Shown: positions 10,337 to 22,457, counted from the stretch's first letter. The stretch is DNA of 64,000 bases from Bryoerythrophyllum caledonicum (GCA_963971425.1 OZ020515.1:13966291-14030290); one strand, 5' to 3'. Made by a program: numbers and translations. The notes: generated by a model not told the origin, from the letters alone.

Positions 10337-10734
10337 AATGAAGCGACGTAGGCCCCTAACAGCCAGTAGTACGCGCTGTACACGTGAGTCAGGGGAGGTC
10401 GTGTGGCTGAAGCGGTGCTACTTGGTCTTCTTGGTGATGGTCTTCTTGGTCCAACAGGAGCGGCGGTCAGACAGACTGTCGCCTGTTATAGTAGTAGATA
10501 TTAGAACGAATGATATTGTGGAAAAACAAATTATTTTTCTATTGAAAAATAAGATTATATCCCAATTCATACATTTTCACACATTGTCACATATTATTGA
10601 TATAGGGTACCAATAATACTTAGACTTCATATCCATTGAAGACTAGGGGATTGTTAAATTTTGTTCCTTTTTAATTTTACTATTGGAGATTAAGGTCCAC
10701 ATATTTTGAAAATCCTTTTAAAATTCAAAAGATT
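10337..10734. other. Spacer, nothing recognised
   Basis: AT-rich in its right half. No gene, repeat or RNA signal was recognised. Confidence 0.4.
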
Positions 10735-11050
10735 AGTATTTCACTTGTGAAATACTTAACCATAAAGAGAAGTACGGAGTTCAAAATGATTGTTTGAAGA
10801 AGTGGAAATACACATTGCACATACATCAGCTCAGTTTTTAGCAAAGGTGTGCACCATCACTACGTGCAATGAACTAAAAGGAGTGTGTGCACAGACTTTA
10901 GCTCCACTGGTGCTAACGTGTGCCTCATCACTAGGTGCAGTGAACCAAGAAGAAAATATGCACAGTTTAGCTCTACTATAGCTAAATTTTGCACCATCAC
11001 TAAATGGAGTGGATTAGAAAGCAAAAATGCACTATGTAGCTCCAGTATAT
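10735..11050. repeat. Second copy of the TTTAGCTC dispersed repeat
   Basis: Same block order as 2090-2395: GAAGTGGAAATACACA, GTGCACCATCACTA, TGCAGTGAAC and CTTTAGCTCCACTGGTGCTA. It contains at least three imperfect palindromes with arms TTTAGCTC / GAGCTAAA and CpG-free centres. Confidence 0.55.
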
Positions 11051-11269
11051 AGAAGATGGCTTCTAGTGTAGTGGACACTAAATAGGAATCCATACAGTAA
11101 TTGTAAAATTCACAATCAGTGTAGTGACAAAACTATCTAACACTAAATGTCAACTACACCGTTCACTGAATATAGTGTAGAGGTATAGGTAATGTGGATG
11201 AAAATTGATGTGGACCACATCAATTCTAGTTTTGGATGAAAATTAGGGTAGACCACATCAATTTTGGTT

Positions 11270-11580
11270 ATTGTATATAATATTAATATGTTATTAGTTT
11301 ATGTTAATATTATTTTATTATATTATTATTATGTTATTATTATATTATTATATTATTATTTTATTATGTTATATTCTTATGTTAATATTATTTTATGTTA
11401 TATTATATTATATTATTATGTTAATATTCTTATGTAACTTATATTCTTATGTTATAAAATAATAATGTTATGTTATATTATGTTATTATGTTATTATATT
11501 ATTATGTTATTATTTTATTATGTTATTATATTATTATATTATTATTACATTATGTTATTATCATGTTATTATATTATAAT
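11270..11580. repeat. (TTA)n / TTATG microsatellite tract
   Basis: Almost pure A/T sequence dominated by TTATTATGTTATTATATTA with no G/C-containing phrase longer than a few bases. Frames through it are composition artefacts. Confidence 0.8.
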
Positions 11581-13249
11581 TTTGGTTTTGAGTACAATTT
11601 GTAAAGACTTATCCATAGCAATTCCCGTGTCTTTTATTTTGAAACAAGCCACACTATTTCTCATGGACATGATTTGATGTGGATGGAAAATTCAAGTGGA
11701 CTACTTTAATTTGCCATTATTGAAATTACTGTAGGAAATTTCAAATAGTCTAGTCTACACTATATTCAGGGAACGGTGTACTACTCTAAATGTCAATCCT
11801 AGTAAATAGTGGAGCATAAAGTTTTTTACTTGTGGACAGTTACTGTAGGAAACCTTAATCATGATTTGATTACATCTTGAGCATTCTAGTAAAGAAGGGT
11901 TTAGTGCATGTAGAAAAACGAGAATTTGCAAGAATGAGCTTGGGGATAATTGGACGTAGGTATGGAGCAAAAGGAAAATATCAAAAATTGGACAGAGTAG
12001 AATGTAAAATATGGAGGGAAAATGAAACTACAAGTAGAAGATAAGAACATTCTTCTGGTAACGAAAATGAGGAAAAAAAGGAATATTGGAAAAGGAAAAA
12101 ACATAAACATACAATAAATATAGAAATACAAGTAAAATACTCATTAGATATCCATCACATATGCATTCAATGTGAACTACATATTCAGTAAATATTCATT
12201 ACATACTCATTGAATATTCAAATACACAATGATTTTACATTAGAAATTTATGCACTATTCATTAACTCTTCATTAACAGTACATTAAATACCCTTTAAAT
12301 AATCATTAAATATACGAATATTAATTAAACTATCATAAATTATAGTTTTAAAACTTCAAACATTCAATAAATAATGTTTAGATTTTCTTTAAATATTCTT
12401 TAATTAAAAAGTTACAAATATACAAATATACATGAATTATCCTATAAAAAATCATTACAAAGTCATTAGTTATTAGCTAATATGATTACACATTATATAT
12501 TCATTAGAGAATATTAAATGATGAAAAGGAAATAATGCAAGAGATGGGAATGAGAATAGTTGTGGATAAGATGATAAGAAATTGAGGTTGAAGATGAGAC
12601 GAAGAATAAATGCCTGGCGACCGGTATGCAGAAGTTTCTGATCTAATACTATTCATTGAATATTCAAGTTTGTGTGCTAGAGTAGAGTTTTGTTTGAAGG
12701 CTATTACGAAATGAACTGCAGTAGGTGAACGAATGAGGGATAATATTCAGGACAATGGTGGCTAAAAATAGTTCCCAGATTGTTGACATATAGTGTATTA
12801 GAAAAAGCAAATCTCCACGGTGGCGAAGGGACCGGGTTGCAAGAATAAACACGGTAAAGCCCACTCCGCGAGGCGTAGGCTGGTGTCTCGGCACAATGAA
12901 TTGGCGGCGCCGGTTCTTCTAAACAATAAATTTACGAAAAGTACAGGGGACACCAAAACTCCTCGGGAGCATGTGTTCAATCATGTAATGACATGAGGGA
13001 ATTTTAAAAAATGAATAAAAACCCCCAAAACAATTAGCCTACTATGGCGTTAGTGCTGGGAGCTGGCGTTCCCTCAGAGTGGCCAATTCAGGGACAGTGC
13101 GGGGGGAAAAGGGTAACCCCCCTCCCTTCATCTCAAACTTGGGCACCTTCCCGCTGGCCTGGGAAATTCTCCGTCAGGGGTGGAGATACTCTAACTACAG
13201 TATTTGTACCGTTACTGTAAAAGCAAAATGTAGTGAAAAAAAGAAAAAA
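11581..13249. other. AT-rich stretch, no gene
   Basis: 12130-12530 is low-complexity ATTCATTAAATAT-type sequence. 12780-13200 is more balanced, but its short frames match nothing recognised. Confidence 0.45.
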
Positions 13250-13340
13250 TTCACAGTTTAGCTCTATTAGAGCTAAAGTGTGCACCATGACCAAAGAAAA
13301 TATGCACACTTTAGCTCCAATAGAGCTAAAGTGTGCACTG
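13250..13340. repeat. Pair of TTTAGCTC palindromes
   Basis: Two units 57 bp apart have arms TTTAGCTC and GAGCTAAA with centres TATTA and CAATA. The linking phrase GTGTGCACCATGACC resembles the linker in the copies near 2.2 and 10.9 kb. Confidence 0.6.
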
Positions 13341-13871
13341 GCATTTATTTTAAATTTATACAATTGCAAGATGTGGTCTTAACATACTTATTGTATGTTC
13401 GATTCTCATAGTAAATAATATCAAACTCGCAAAAAAGCAAATCTTGAATTAAAAGTAATAGAATCTTAAAATCGTAGCTTTAAAACTCTCTTAAGTGTGC
13501 TTAACCTAGAAACTGGTGTAGGAGGAACTTATATATATCGATGGTAACGAATTTACTCCTTGTCTAAAGCAGAAATTGAAATCGAGTCAAATAAAAGCCT
13601 GTTGATCCACTGAAAGCATTAAAGAAAACTAATCACTATAACACTAAACACTAAAAACTAAATCTGACACTAACACTAGAATCGTTAACTTCTATGCAAT
13701 CCAAGTTTGTGTATTATTGAGAAAATGTCAATTTAAAAGTTATAATTTAGATCATACGAATGAAATTGGAAAGAATCACTTTTCCTTAGCTAGATGCTTG
13801 TTGCCCCAAAATAAAAAAAATTGTAGTGTAAATGGCTCAGATAAATTGTGCAGGAAAATAACGAGTACATA
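13341..13871. other. Spacer left of the foldback structure
   Basis: AT-rich sequence. No gene was recognised. Confidence 0.4.
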
Positions 13872-15398
13872 TAGTGACAAACAAAACTGAGTACAGTTTT
13901 TACTCACTTCCTTTCAAAAAATCATACCATGAATATAGGTGGGCAAAACTGAAATGTGTACAAATCAAAGTTGTAGTACATAATGTATTACATAATGCTG
14001 GAAAGTTTGAGGTGGAGTTGAATTGTGGTTTGGAAGATATCAAATGCCAAATTAGAGTGCCTTCATACTCACTTTTGTTCAAGATTTTTATGAGAGCTTT
14101 CAAAATATACAGAATTTAGAATGAAGCCAATTTTCTTTAGTGTTGTCTTTATGGTATTGTAAACCATCATCTTGAACATGTGTATGCCTTTCATCAATGG
14201 AAATCAACCTTTGTGTGCTTGAGATAAATCTCAAATTGTGGAAAATAGGTGTTTTCTTGTGAAAATGGCATTTGATAATCCTTTGTAGAATTGATAGCAT
14301 GGAATATTAGTGGACATCATAAGTAGCAAACGTGAATCAATATTGGCCATTATTGCATGTATTTCATTTTGTATTTGAATTTTTTTAGTATTCAATAAAC
14401 TCCTTTGTAAACTTGATTATTTATTTTGGAATGATGTGATAGTTTTCTTCTTCGACCAATTTGAAGTGACAATGCTCATCAATGGAAGCTTTCCATCCAC
14501 CACTTTCATTTCACTTACTTGCATTTTGATGACTTTGTATCATAAAATACTCGACGCTCCATTTGGCCCCTTCTTTGATTTTCATTCCAAAAATAGTTTT
14601 AATTGCATTCTTGGTATATATTGATGTTATTCTTCTTATTGAACATCAATATATACCAAGAATGCAATTAAAACTATTTTTGGAATGAAAATCAAAGAAG
14701 GGGCCAAATGGAGCGTCGAGTATTTTATGATACGAAGTCATCAAAATGCAAGTAAGTGAAATGAAAGTGGTGGATGGAAAGCTTCCATTGATGAGCATTG
14801 TCACTTCAAATTGGTCGAAGAAGAAAACCATCACATCATTCCAAAATAAATAATCAAGTTTACAAAAGAGTTTATTGAATACTAAAAAAATTCAAATACA
14901 AAATGAAATACATGCAATAATGGCCAATATTGATTCATGTTTGCCACTTATGATGTCCACTAATATTCCATGCTATCAATTCTACAAAGGATTATCAAAT
15001 GCCATTTTCACAAGAAAACACCTATTTTCCACAATTTGAGATTTATCTCAAGCACACAAAGGTTGATTTCCATTGATGAAAGGCATACACATGTTCAAGA
15101 TGATGGTTTACAATACCATAAAGACAACACTAAAGAAAATTGGCTTCATTCTAAATTCTGTATATTTTGAAAGCTCTCATAAAAATCTTGAACAAAAGTG
15201 AGTATGAAGGCACTCTAATTTGGCATTTGATATCTTCCAAACCACAATTCAACTCCACCTCAAACTTTCCAGCATTATGTAATACATCATGTACTACAAC
15301 TTTGATTTGTACACATTTCAGTTTTGCCCACCTATATTCATGGTATGATTTTTTGAAAGGAAGTGAGTAAAAATTGTACTCAGTTTTGTTTGACACTG
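13872..15398. repeat. Large inverted repeat (foldback), 757-bp arms
   Basis: The left arm 13872-14628 is repeated in reverse complement at 14642-15398 around a 13-bp spacer (ATTCTTCTTATTG). The arms have exactly equal length and differ at only a few sites, so each small frame in the left arm reappears on the opposite strand in the right arm. The outer ends read TAGTGACAAAC and GTTTGACACTG (its reverse complement begins CAGTGTCAAAC), which fits the YARNG start of hAT-like terminal repeats, but no 8-bp target duplication is evident. It encodes no recognised protein. Transcription across it would give a long double-stranded hairpin. Confidence 0.9.
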
Positions 15399-16043
15399 TA
15401 AATACTACACGCGCATAATATTTTGAATATTCTAGTAAGATTAAATTGAGTTCTGGAAATTCCGGGTATTCTGAGGGTATCTCGGGAGCACCGCACGGCC
15501 ACAGGGTTTTGACTTACGGCTTTAGGTGCCCCAGGAAGTACGCGACCAAATCGTGGCGCGACCTTTTGTTCTCCCTCTTTTGGTTGTTGTCCGAGTCTTC
15601 TCTTTTGTTTTGTGAGTCTTGCTGCGTAGGTTTGTCGTTGCGTCTTTGTGGTTTGTGTAAGAGTCGATATCTACAGGGTTTGTTAAGTTTGTGTATATTC
15701 TAGCGCTGTAGTTGAGGCTTTCGTGCGCAATTTACTGGAGTTTAGGGTTTTTTTTGGATAGGGTTTGTTGGACGTGCGATTCTGGTTGTGTGAGTTTATA
15801 AGCAGGTAGATAAGTTTGTGTATATTGTAGCGCTGGAGTTTAGGGTTGTTTGTGTGCGTTTGTGTGAGTTTGTGTGAGTAAATTGTGAGAGTTTGTGTGA
15901 GTTTGTGTAAGTTTGTGTGAGTTGCTGTAAGTTTATGTGAGTTTCTGTGAGCACGTCGACTCTGAAACGGCCGTGTTCGGAGGATTGACGTGAACGAGGA
16001 AGAAGATTTGCAGCTCTAGCAGTCGGATTTCAGAGTTTTAAAG
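15399..16043 (+). other. Probable promoter/5' UTR region with GTTTGTGTGAG repeats
   Basis: A GT-rich run of GTTTGTGTGAG units occupies about 15840-15955. It is followed by more balanced sequence ending AAAG|GTAAGTC at 16043/16044, a strong donor. Together with the acceptor TTTCTGCAG at 16659 this suggests a non-coding first exon and a 616-bp 5' UTR intron for the gene starting at 16707. No TATA box was assigned. Confidence 0.4.
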
Positions 16044-16159
16044 GTAAGTCAACTCATTCACTCTTGCATTTCTTTTGATAGATGTGTAGTATTGCTTTTG
16101 ATATAATGTGATGAATCATTATATATGTGTAGCATTGCTTTTCATGTATGTGTGAGCAC

Positions 16160-16620
16160 GTAGATGAAATTGTGTATTCAATGTGCTGGTTTGAATGTGC
16201 TCGTTCCAATGTAGTGGTTTAGAGTGGTTTGTGGTTGTCTGTGGTGATTTGTGCTGGTTTATGCTAGATAAAATGTGCTGGTTTGTGTTGGTGTCAAATG
16301 TGGTGGTGAATGATAGTTTCAATGTGCTCGTTTGAATGTGCTGGTTTCAATGTGGTGAATTCAATGTGCAGAATTCAATGTGCTGATTACAAAGTGCTGA
16401 TTTCAATGTGAATGATTTCAATGTGTTCGTTTATTTGTGCTGGTTTGTGCTGGTGTCAATGTGCTGCTTAGTGCTAGATTCAGTGTGCTAGTTTCAATGT
16501 GCAAGTTTCAATGTTCTCCTTTCAATGTGCTGGTGTCAATGTTCTGGCTTCAATGTGCTCGTTTCAATGTTCTGGTTTCAATGTTCTGGTTTCAATGTGT
16601 TGGTTCCATGTGCTACTTTG
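16160..16620 (+). repeat. Imperfect TTCAATGTGCTGGT minisatellite inside a 5' UTR intron
   Basis: Irregular repeats of about 14-20 bp based on TTTCAATGTGCTGGT / GTTTGTGCTGGTG fill the intron between 16044 and 16659. Confidence 0.65.
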
Positions 16621-16815
16621 ATTGATTTTGTGTGTGTGGATTTGTTATTGTTTCTGCAGGACAGCTAGTTCCAGCAGAATTTGTCTGGGATTAAAGTTCA
16701 TAACCAATGGCTGAAAGGTGAAACCATACTCACCCAGGCGCCCTAAACCCTGAGCCTTGAATATCATATAACGAAAGACACATCTGCACAAACTGCAATA
16801 AATTAGCTTTTTAAT

Positions 16816-17107
16816 GAACACAATTTAGCTGGACTTGAGCTAAAGTGGGCCCTCCATATTACACCATTGGCCACACTTTAGCTCGGGTCGAGCTAAAGAG
16901 GGATCTCTTGTGTGCTCTTTTGACTGCACTTTAGCTCGACTCGAGCTAAATGTGGCCCAGAGTGCACATTGGATGACAACTTTAGCTCGACTCGAGCTAA
17001 AGTGTGGCCCATTGTGCGTTTTGGCGTACAGTTTAGCTCGACTCAAGCTAAACTGTGGCCCAGAGTGCACAGTCGAGGACAACATTAGCTCAACTCGAGC
17101 TAATGTG
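16816..17107. repeat. Six-unit palindrome array, 52-bp period, in an intron
   Basis: Units begin near 16821, 16873, 16925, 16977, 17029 and 17081, a strict 52-bp period. Arms vary together: CACTTTAG...CTAAAGTG-like in some, CAGTTTAG...CTAAACTG at 17029, and CATTAGCTCAA...GAGCTAATG at 17083. Linkers share GTGGCCCAGAGTGCAC. The array lies in the 976-bp intron 16718-17693. Confidence 0.85.
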
Positions 17108-17570
17108 CAACTCAATAGAGAATTCTGGAGAAAAAGTAATCATAATTTCTACGCTCAAACTCAATAATTTAAACAATCTAAATCTTTTCATCAAAGCCAA
17201 CACACCTTACCTCAAATCGAGCTAAACTGTAAAACAAAGGACCGAATGCACATATCGAATACCTCCACGTTCAGACCTAATGACAATCCGAAAGTAAAAG
17301 TTGACAACGTAATCAATGACTTAACACTAGTCAACTTCTCGTTCACCATTCACAAGTGTCGAAGAGCTTTAGTCCCGCTCCAACCACTTGAGAACCTCGA
17401 AGAGCGAGGTTCGTGAGTGATTAGAGCGTAACTGAAGCTCTTCCACAGATCTGAGTGTTGAACAAGATGTTGATGGAAATTAAAAAACGTCCAAAATGAT
17501 AGACGTCCAAATTATTATTGAAAGCGTCAGAACTTTAAAGATTTACATTTTATGGAATAGCACTTTAGCT

Positions 17571-17622
17571 CGAGTCGAGCTAAAAAAATCGGTTACACTT
17601 TAGCTCGACTCGAGCTAAAGTG
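17571..17622. repeat. Two palindrome copies near the end of intron 16718-17693
   Basis: One copy at 17571 has CACTTTAGCTCGAGTCGAGC with a degenerate right flank. One at 17596-17622 is a full 27-bp palindrome with arms CACTTTAGCTCGA / TCGAGCTAAAGTG and centre C. Confidence 0.8.
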
Positions 17623-17693
17623 ATACCTCTCCTTCCTATTTGGATTCTCAATGCATCAATCTAATATGTTTACTCGCTCTCATGTGTGTGCAG

Positions 17694-19140
17694 ATCTGAG
17701 AGGGACATGATGGTGACTCAGCTGCAGCACTTCTTCCAGCCAAAGCCCGTCGACATTGATGATGACGATGGAGACGACAACAACCACCTAGATTGCTGGG
17801 AGCTCAAGGACCCTTCGATGACTTTGAAGTGGACGCTACTGTGGGCAACCTATACGGATAATCTAGTGTTTGGTCAGACCTTCGCTGGTGACATCGCTGT
17901 ACCCCAGCACACCGACTTCAAGACCAAAATTACTGATGTTATCCACAAAGATAACGATCACGTTAAGTTGTCGTGTGAGACAACCAGTAAGTCCGTAGAG
18001 CCGTATTTGTTTACTATTGTAGTGAACAACAGCTCATCTCCCTTCTGTATCAACGATTTAGTCGAATCACTCAGGGGGTCCAAGTTTGATGAAATAGTGG
18101 CTCAGATCGACCACGAAATCTCTCTAAAGAAATGGGAGACTAGTAGTGGTTAGCCACTGAAAGCAAAGGCTGTAGCTAACAAACTCCGCGTCATTCTATC
18201 AAGAATGAGTACCTTTGCCGCTCTAGATAAGGCCAAGAATATCGCGGCAAGACGCCCGATAGAGCTTTCAACGGTTTCGGGGGCCGTGACCGGTAGCGAG
18301 GATATGAGTCAAGCGTCGGTCCCAATTAGAACACCTAGTGCAAGGACAAGTCGAAGCACACTGCGCAATACGCTGTCTGCTTCCCCTGTCAAGAAGCGGT
18401 CAGCTGCCAAGAAGCCGGAGACATCTTCAAGAAAGAAGTCGAAGCTCGTATCAGAGGAGGAGTTAGCCAATTCGATGGCCTCTGCACTCTTGGAGCTCCC
18501 TAAGGCGCTCGGATACGGAGAGACAATCGACTACAACAACGTCCAACAGATTTATCAGAAATTCTGGACGGAGTGTCAGAGCTGCTTCTTCAAAGGCGAC
18601 CGAGAGATGAAGATCGAACTTGACGTGATGAGGTTGCATAATGCTCCTCCAGAGTGGACGATCCGTGCGTTCGAACCTCGGGGCATGGAGGAGTTGAAAC
18701 ATTACTACCTCCAAATGCCCGACAAGACGCAGAAGCAGACTCTTTGCGTCATGCCCAAGCTCGACGCTATGCCGACGACCCTTGAGGAGCTCAACGACTG
18801 TGACTACTACATCATTAATGGCCAGCACAACGTTGCTGCCTCAAAGGAGATGATAAACGGCAACGTTCCGGAGGTTATGAGGAGGCACTTCCGAACATGG
18901 CAATATTACATTGTCCGGACTCAAGATCCAGAGAAGCTGAGGAAGATATCCGCGTATTATAATCGCGTGAATCACTTGGTCTAGTTCAAGCCGACGTGGG
19001 CAACCAATATCCTCGGCTCTCGTGCTTTGTGGATCCAAGCTGGTAGACCAATGCCCAAGCACTCCGCCACGGGCGTTCGAGGGTCTCACAAGTCAGGTCG
19101 GAGAACTGCAGCTGAAATGGCCAATGACAAGAGGTTTGAG
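17694..19140 (+). pseudogene. Exon: acidic N-terminus, basic tract and ParB-like domain
   Basis: The exon begins after TGTGTGCAG (17693) and ends before GTAATATA. It encodes an acidic tract (DIDDDDGDDNN), then beyond 18205 a basic NLS-like run (KKRSAAKKPETSSRKKSK). A domain with IRAFEPRGMEELKHYYLQMP, LCVMP, DYYIINGQHNVAASKEM and then FRTWQYYIVRTQ...ISAYYNRVNH follows. The order 'predicted strand, I-x-G-Q-H-x-x-A-A-x, then YNRxN' matches the ParB/sulfiredoxin-like fold, in which (L/I)xGxHR..A and ENxxR are hallmarks. This is family-level inference without alignment. In-frame TAGs at 18151 and 18982 break it. The frame continues unchanged after each (for example FKPTWATNILGSRALW), so both look like recent point mutations. 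Confidence 0.55.
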
Positions 19141-19165
19141 GTAATATATCTTAACCAAGGTCATG

Positions 19166-19286
19166 CACTTTAGCTCGAGTCGAGCTAAAGTGTAAATTTG
19201 CTCTGTATCTGTACAGTCATTTGTATAGATATATAGTTGTCATTGTCTGCGCTTGGTATGTAAGTTAGCTCGAGTCGAGCTAACTT
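19166..19286. repeat. Two palindromes in the intron 19141-19367
   Basis: 19166-19192 is a perfect CAC...GTG 27-mer. 19262-19286 has arms AAGTTAGCTCGA / TCGAGCTAACTT. The second differs from the first in both arms in a complementary way. Confidence 0.85.
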
Positions 19287-19367
19287 GCAGTATTTGGACT
19301 GTAATGGATATGATTATATTCTTGCTTTAATTGTAAGCTCAAACGACCCTTTTTATATTCTGCGCAG

Positions 19368-20742
19368 CCATTTCTTAACGCGGTTCGTGAGCGATTCGCA
19401 ATGATCGACGTTGCGAAGAGCGAGGCAGCGCTCAAGAAAGCCGGGAAGGCGAAGGAGCTCTCAATTACGAATGAGGTGAAGATCATCACCGCGACAGATG
19501 AGACCTTCAAGCTCTGGTCGGACGTCATCTCTTCCGCGGTGCATGGCGACCTCATCAACGTGGATTCAACTTCGATGCCCTTGGCAAAGTTCAAGGACGC
19601 GAAGTCTTGGGTGCCGGAGAAGGATGGGGTCCTGACGCGCGAGTTCTTCAAGTTTCTCGGCAACATGACCGAAGCCGATCATGCGAAAATGTGCAAGCAC
19701 ATTCTCAATCGATCAGGGCCATCTCGAAAACTGCCCTACCCTAAGGTGGTTATAAAGATGCCGAATTCTGCGCTAGAGGACTGCTACACAGCCCGGGACT
19801 GGGTGGATCGGAGGAAGAGGAAGGAGGTCGCTCGGATGGAGCTTCAACTGATCAGGCCGGAGCTGGCCTTCTTCAACAGCACTGGAGGGTACAGTCGTTC
19901 AAACTGGCGGACGTTCAAGAAGAACTACAACGTCAGCAAGGCCTCAAAGCGTGCCCTCTTGGATTGGGGACCACCGGATTCGTACTACGCAAACTCGAGG
20001 CAGACGCAGTTTCGCAACTGCAAATGTGAAGATCTTTCTCCGTATGCAAAGGAGTTCTTCAGAGTCTTCATCGATGTGCGGTCGCGGTTCGTTGCACCTA
20101 TTGGAGCCCTGCACTTCCGTTCTAACAAGGCGGCAACGAATTCGCTCGGGACGTGGCCTTCGGATTCGTGGCGCAACCTGGGCTGCAATGTGAAGCTCGG
20201 CATCATCGACTTTCGGAACATCCCCGGGTTCTCTATGACGGCAACGTCGTCGTTGGAGAGGCCCTTCTTCGACGAGTTCATGACGATGTTCGCATCGAAA
20301 GGGCAGCCTCCCCTCACCGATCTTCTAGCCTGGCTCTTCATTTGCGGCAACGAGCAGTCGCACCTTCAAGTGACAACGTTTGCTGAGGGCCCGTCCTTGT
20401 GCCATGCGTACGATTTTCTGCAGTCAAAGTATCTTCTCTCCGAGAACGAGCGCCTGGGAGGTTACCAGCCAAAGACCAACAACGCTCTCGACCCTGTTCG
20501 GCTCCTCTTTCTCTTCAAGTAGGAGCTTACGGTTTAGGGTGATCCCGGCTGTTAAAAAAATCTACGTAGCACCAGAGCATGTGTTGTACACGAAGCTGCG
20601 CAAGTACAATGAGCTGGCGTACTCCATGAATTTGAACGAAGTCAGAATGAAGTTCTTCATCAAGGTCCTCGAGCTGTTTTGCAAGAGGGGGGATTCTGTT
20701 GTCCAGCTGTTTGGCGGGACGAAATTACTGACTGCGAGTGTG
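19368..20742 (+). pseudogene. Exon: DNA methyltransferase-like domain
   Basis: The exon starts after CTGCGCAG in phase 0 (PFLNAVRERFAMIDVAKSEA). It contains LLDWGPPDSYYAN (near 19960-19990), a position that would suit motif IV (DPPY-like) of beta-class amino-methyltransferases. Then come EFFRVFIDV and APIGALHF, and later, in a different frame, VRMKFFIKVLELFCKRGDSV followed by VQLFGGTKLLTASV. The last resembles the SAM-binding motif (GDxVxDxFxGxGTT..A) at the C-terminal side, as in permuted N4/N6 enzymes. Both motifs depart from the catalytic consensus, so enzymatic activity is doubtful. A TAG at 20520 and a switch of frame before the A7 run near 20554 break the exon. Confidence 0.45.
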
Positions 20743-20755
20743 GTAAGAATCCCTG

Positions 20756-20990
20756 CAGTTTAGCTCGAGTCGAGCTAAACTGTTGATACCTTTTCTGACT
20801 CGTGTATAGTTACAATGAGGTCATGTCTATGCTGTTGCGTGACACTTTAGCTCGAGTCGAGTTAAAGTGTCGGCTTTTACTTGTGTATTTTCCAGAAGTC
20901 ATCAACTGCGTTCGTATCCTTTATAGCTGTAATAGCTGAGTTTTTGTGCCAGCATTTGATTGAATTGAGTTTAGCTCGACTCGACCTAAA
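20756..20990. repeat. Three palindromes in the intron 20743-21020
   Basis: 20756-20782 has CAG...CTG arms and 20843-20869 has CAC...GTG arms with one mismatch. The copy near 20966-20990 has GAGTTTAGCTCGACTCGACC with partly mismatched outer bases. Confidence 0.8.
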
Positions 20991-21020
20991 TTGAATCTTG
21001 TTCAACCCATTGGTGTGTAG

Positions 21021-22457
21021 ATGTTGGACCTGGAGGCATTCTGCATTTCCCACGACACCGATGAGCAGGACCTCGACGACGCCTATGAGGTCGCGTTGAC
21101 GTTGGATCGGGCCGGTTTCGATGTTTCTGCGTATCACGTCAACGCGGAGATCTTCCCCGAGCTTGGAGAGGCCGTTGGAAAGGGGAAGGGAAAAGCCATT
21201 GTTGACCTCGGCGAAGAGGAGGAAGATGCGGAACCGAGCGTTGGGGTTACGTGCCCGATTTCGAGCACCGCCACTCCGGAAAATGAGTCCCAGGACGACT
21301 TCGTTGACGCTACTCCGCCTGAATATCAGAGTGCCTCTCAATCTGAAGCAGGAGACGCAATCGCTTCCTTGCGACAACGACTCGACTTCCTGGAGTTGGA
21401 TTCGTTGGAGATTTCCGACAGGCCTCATTCAGCTCCTACCTTGGGCGCCTCATCCGCTCGTCCGGCGGCCAAGAAGAGGAAGGTCGCCAGCGCGAGCGGA
21501 CGCTCTCCGTTGGCTGTTGCGAGCAGCGCTCAGGATGACAGCAGGTTGATTTCCCTTGAGAAGAAGCTCGAAGAGGACGCCACCCGAATGAGGTTGATGG
21601 AGCAGCGGCTGGCGGAGCGCGACGAGGAGCTCAGGGATCTGCAGCGGAGGCGTGACGATGAAATGAAGAGGGACCAAGATCAGAGGCATGCCGAGATGAT
21701 GCTCATGATGCAGAGATTCATGTCGGCTAATTTGCCTGCTGCCGTCACAACACCACCCGTAGTTAATGCTGCGATCCCCCTGCCTCCCGCCTCACCGGAC
21801 GGCGGGTCTGGGAGTCCGTCTCGCGATTTGCAGCTATCATCTCCGTCGGGTACCTCCCCCGTCTCCAGTGGGACTCAATTGCTTCATGTTCTCCCATCCC
21901 CTTCGATCCGTCCCTCTTCCCCCCCGAAGTCGCCCGCTCGGGACGAATCTATCCATGATGTCCGCAGCTCATCCTCAGGTTAGTGTAACGTAGTTGTCAG
22001 TGTATATAGGCAGAACATTTTGTAAATGTCCAATTTTGTACTCCAGTATTTTTTTGTTAATATTACAATGCAGGGCGAGTACTTTAGCTCGACTCGAGCT
22101 AAACTCCTTGAATTCTAACCGCTGTGACTGCGTTGTGTCCTCTGTGCGCATCCTCTGATAGGGTGCAGTTGTTGAAATTTTTCAGATCTAAGTTTCGGTG
22201 ATGACGCGATTGCTCACCCAGTCATAGATGAGGTCGTCCAAACTACAGTCCCAGTCATAGAAGAGGTCGTCCAAGTTTCAGCCGTGCTCGTAGACGAGAT
22301 CAATCATGATTCTGCTGTCCCGGAGCCTCCTCTTCTTGTCCCAGAACCATGCCCCCACATGGATGTCGGCCACTGTGGACCCCTTGACATCATGCAGGGT
22401 TCGTTGGGATCGATGGGTGCCCGAGACGAAATGCTGCAGGACGATGAAGTTCTCGAG
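21021..22457 (+). CDS. Exons: acidic, Ser/Pro-rich and coiled-coil linker
   Basis: Exon 21021-21978 starts MLDLEAFCISHDTDEQ and continues the methyltransferase-like end. It has an acidic patch (DLGEEEEDAEPS), an NLS-like KKRK, a strongly helical charged segment (about 21545-21720, KKLEED...RDEELRDLQRRRDDEM) that should form a coiled coil, then a Pro/Ser-rich tail. The intron 21979-22185 holds one palindrome near 22080. Exon 22186-22457 joins in phase 1 and repeats an EVVQ..V unit. It ends CTCGAG|GTATTC. No enzymatic motif is visible, and its likely role is a flexible or dimerising linker. Confidence 0.5.

Noticed and set aside
11270..11580. Small Tyr/Leu/Ile-rich ORF in the (TTA)n tract
   Set aside because: A direct translation of a microsatellite.
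13874..15396. Duplicate small genes (about 60-80 codons) on opposite strands
   Set aside because: They are mirror images created by the inverted repeat and have no recognisable domain or conserved third-position pattern.
17694..20742. Stop-codon reassignment (TAG read as Gln or another residue), since several otherwise conserved frames contain TAG
   Set aside because: At 1191 and 49757 the expected residue is Trp, and at 62739 the other copy has a basic residue at that place. TAA and TGA also interrupt frames. No single decoding explains all sites, so mutation is simpler.
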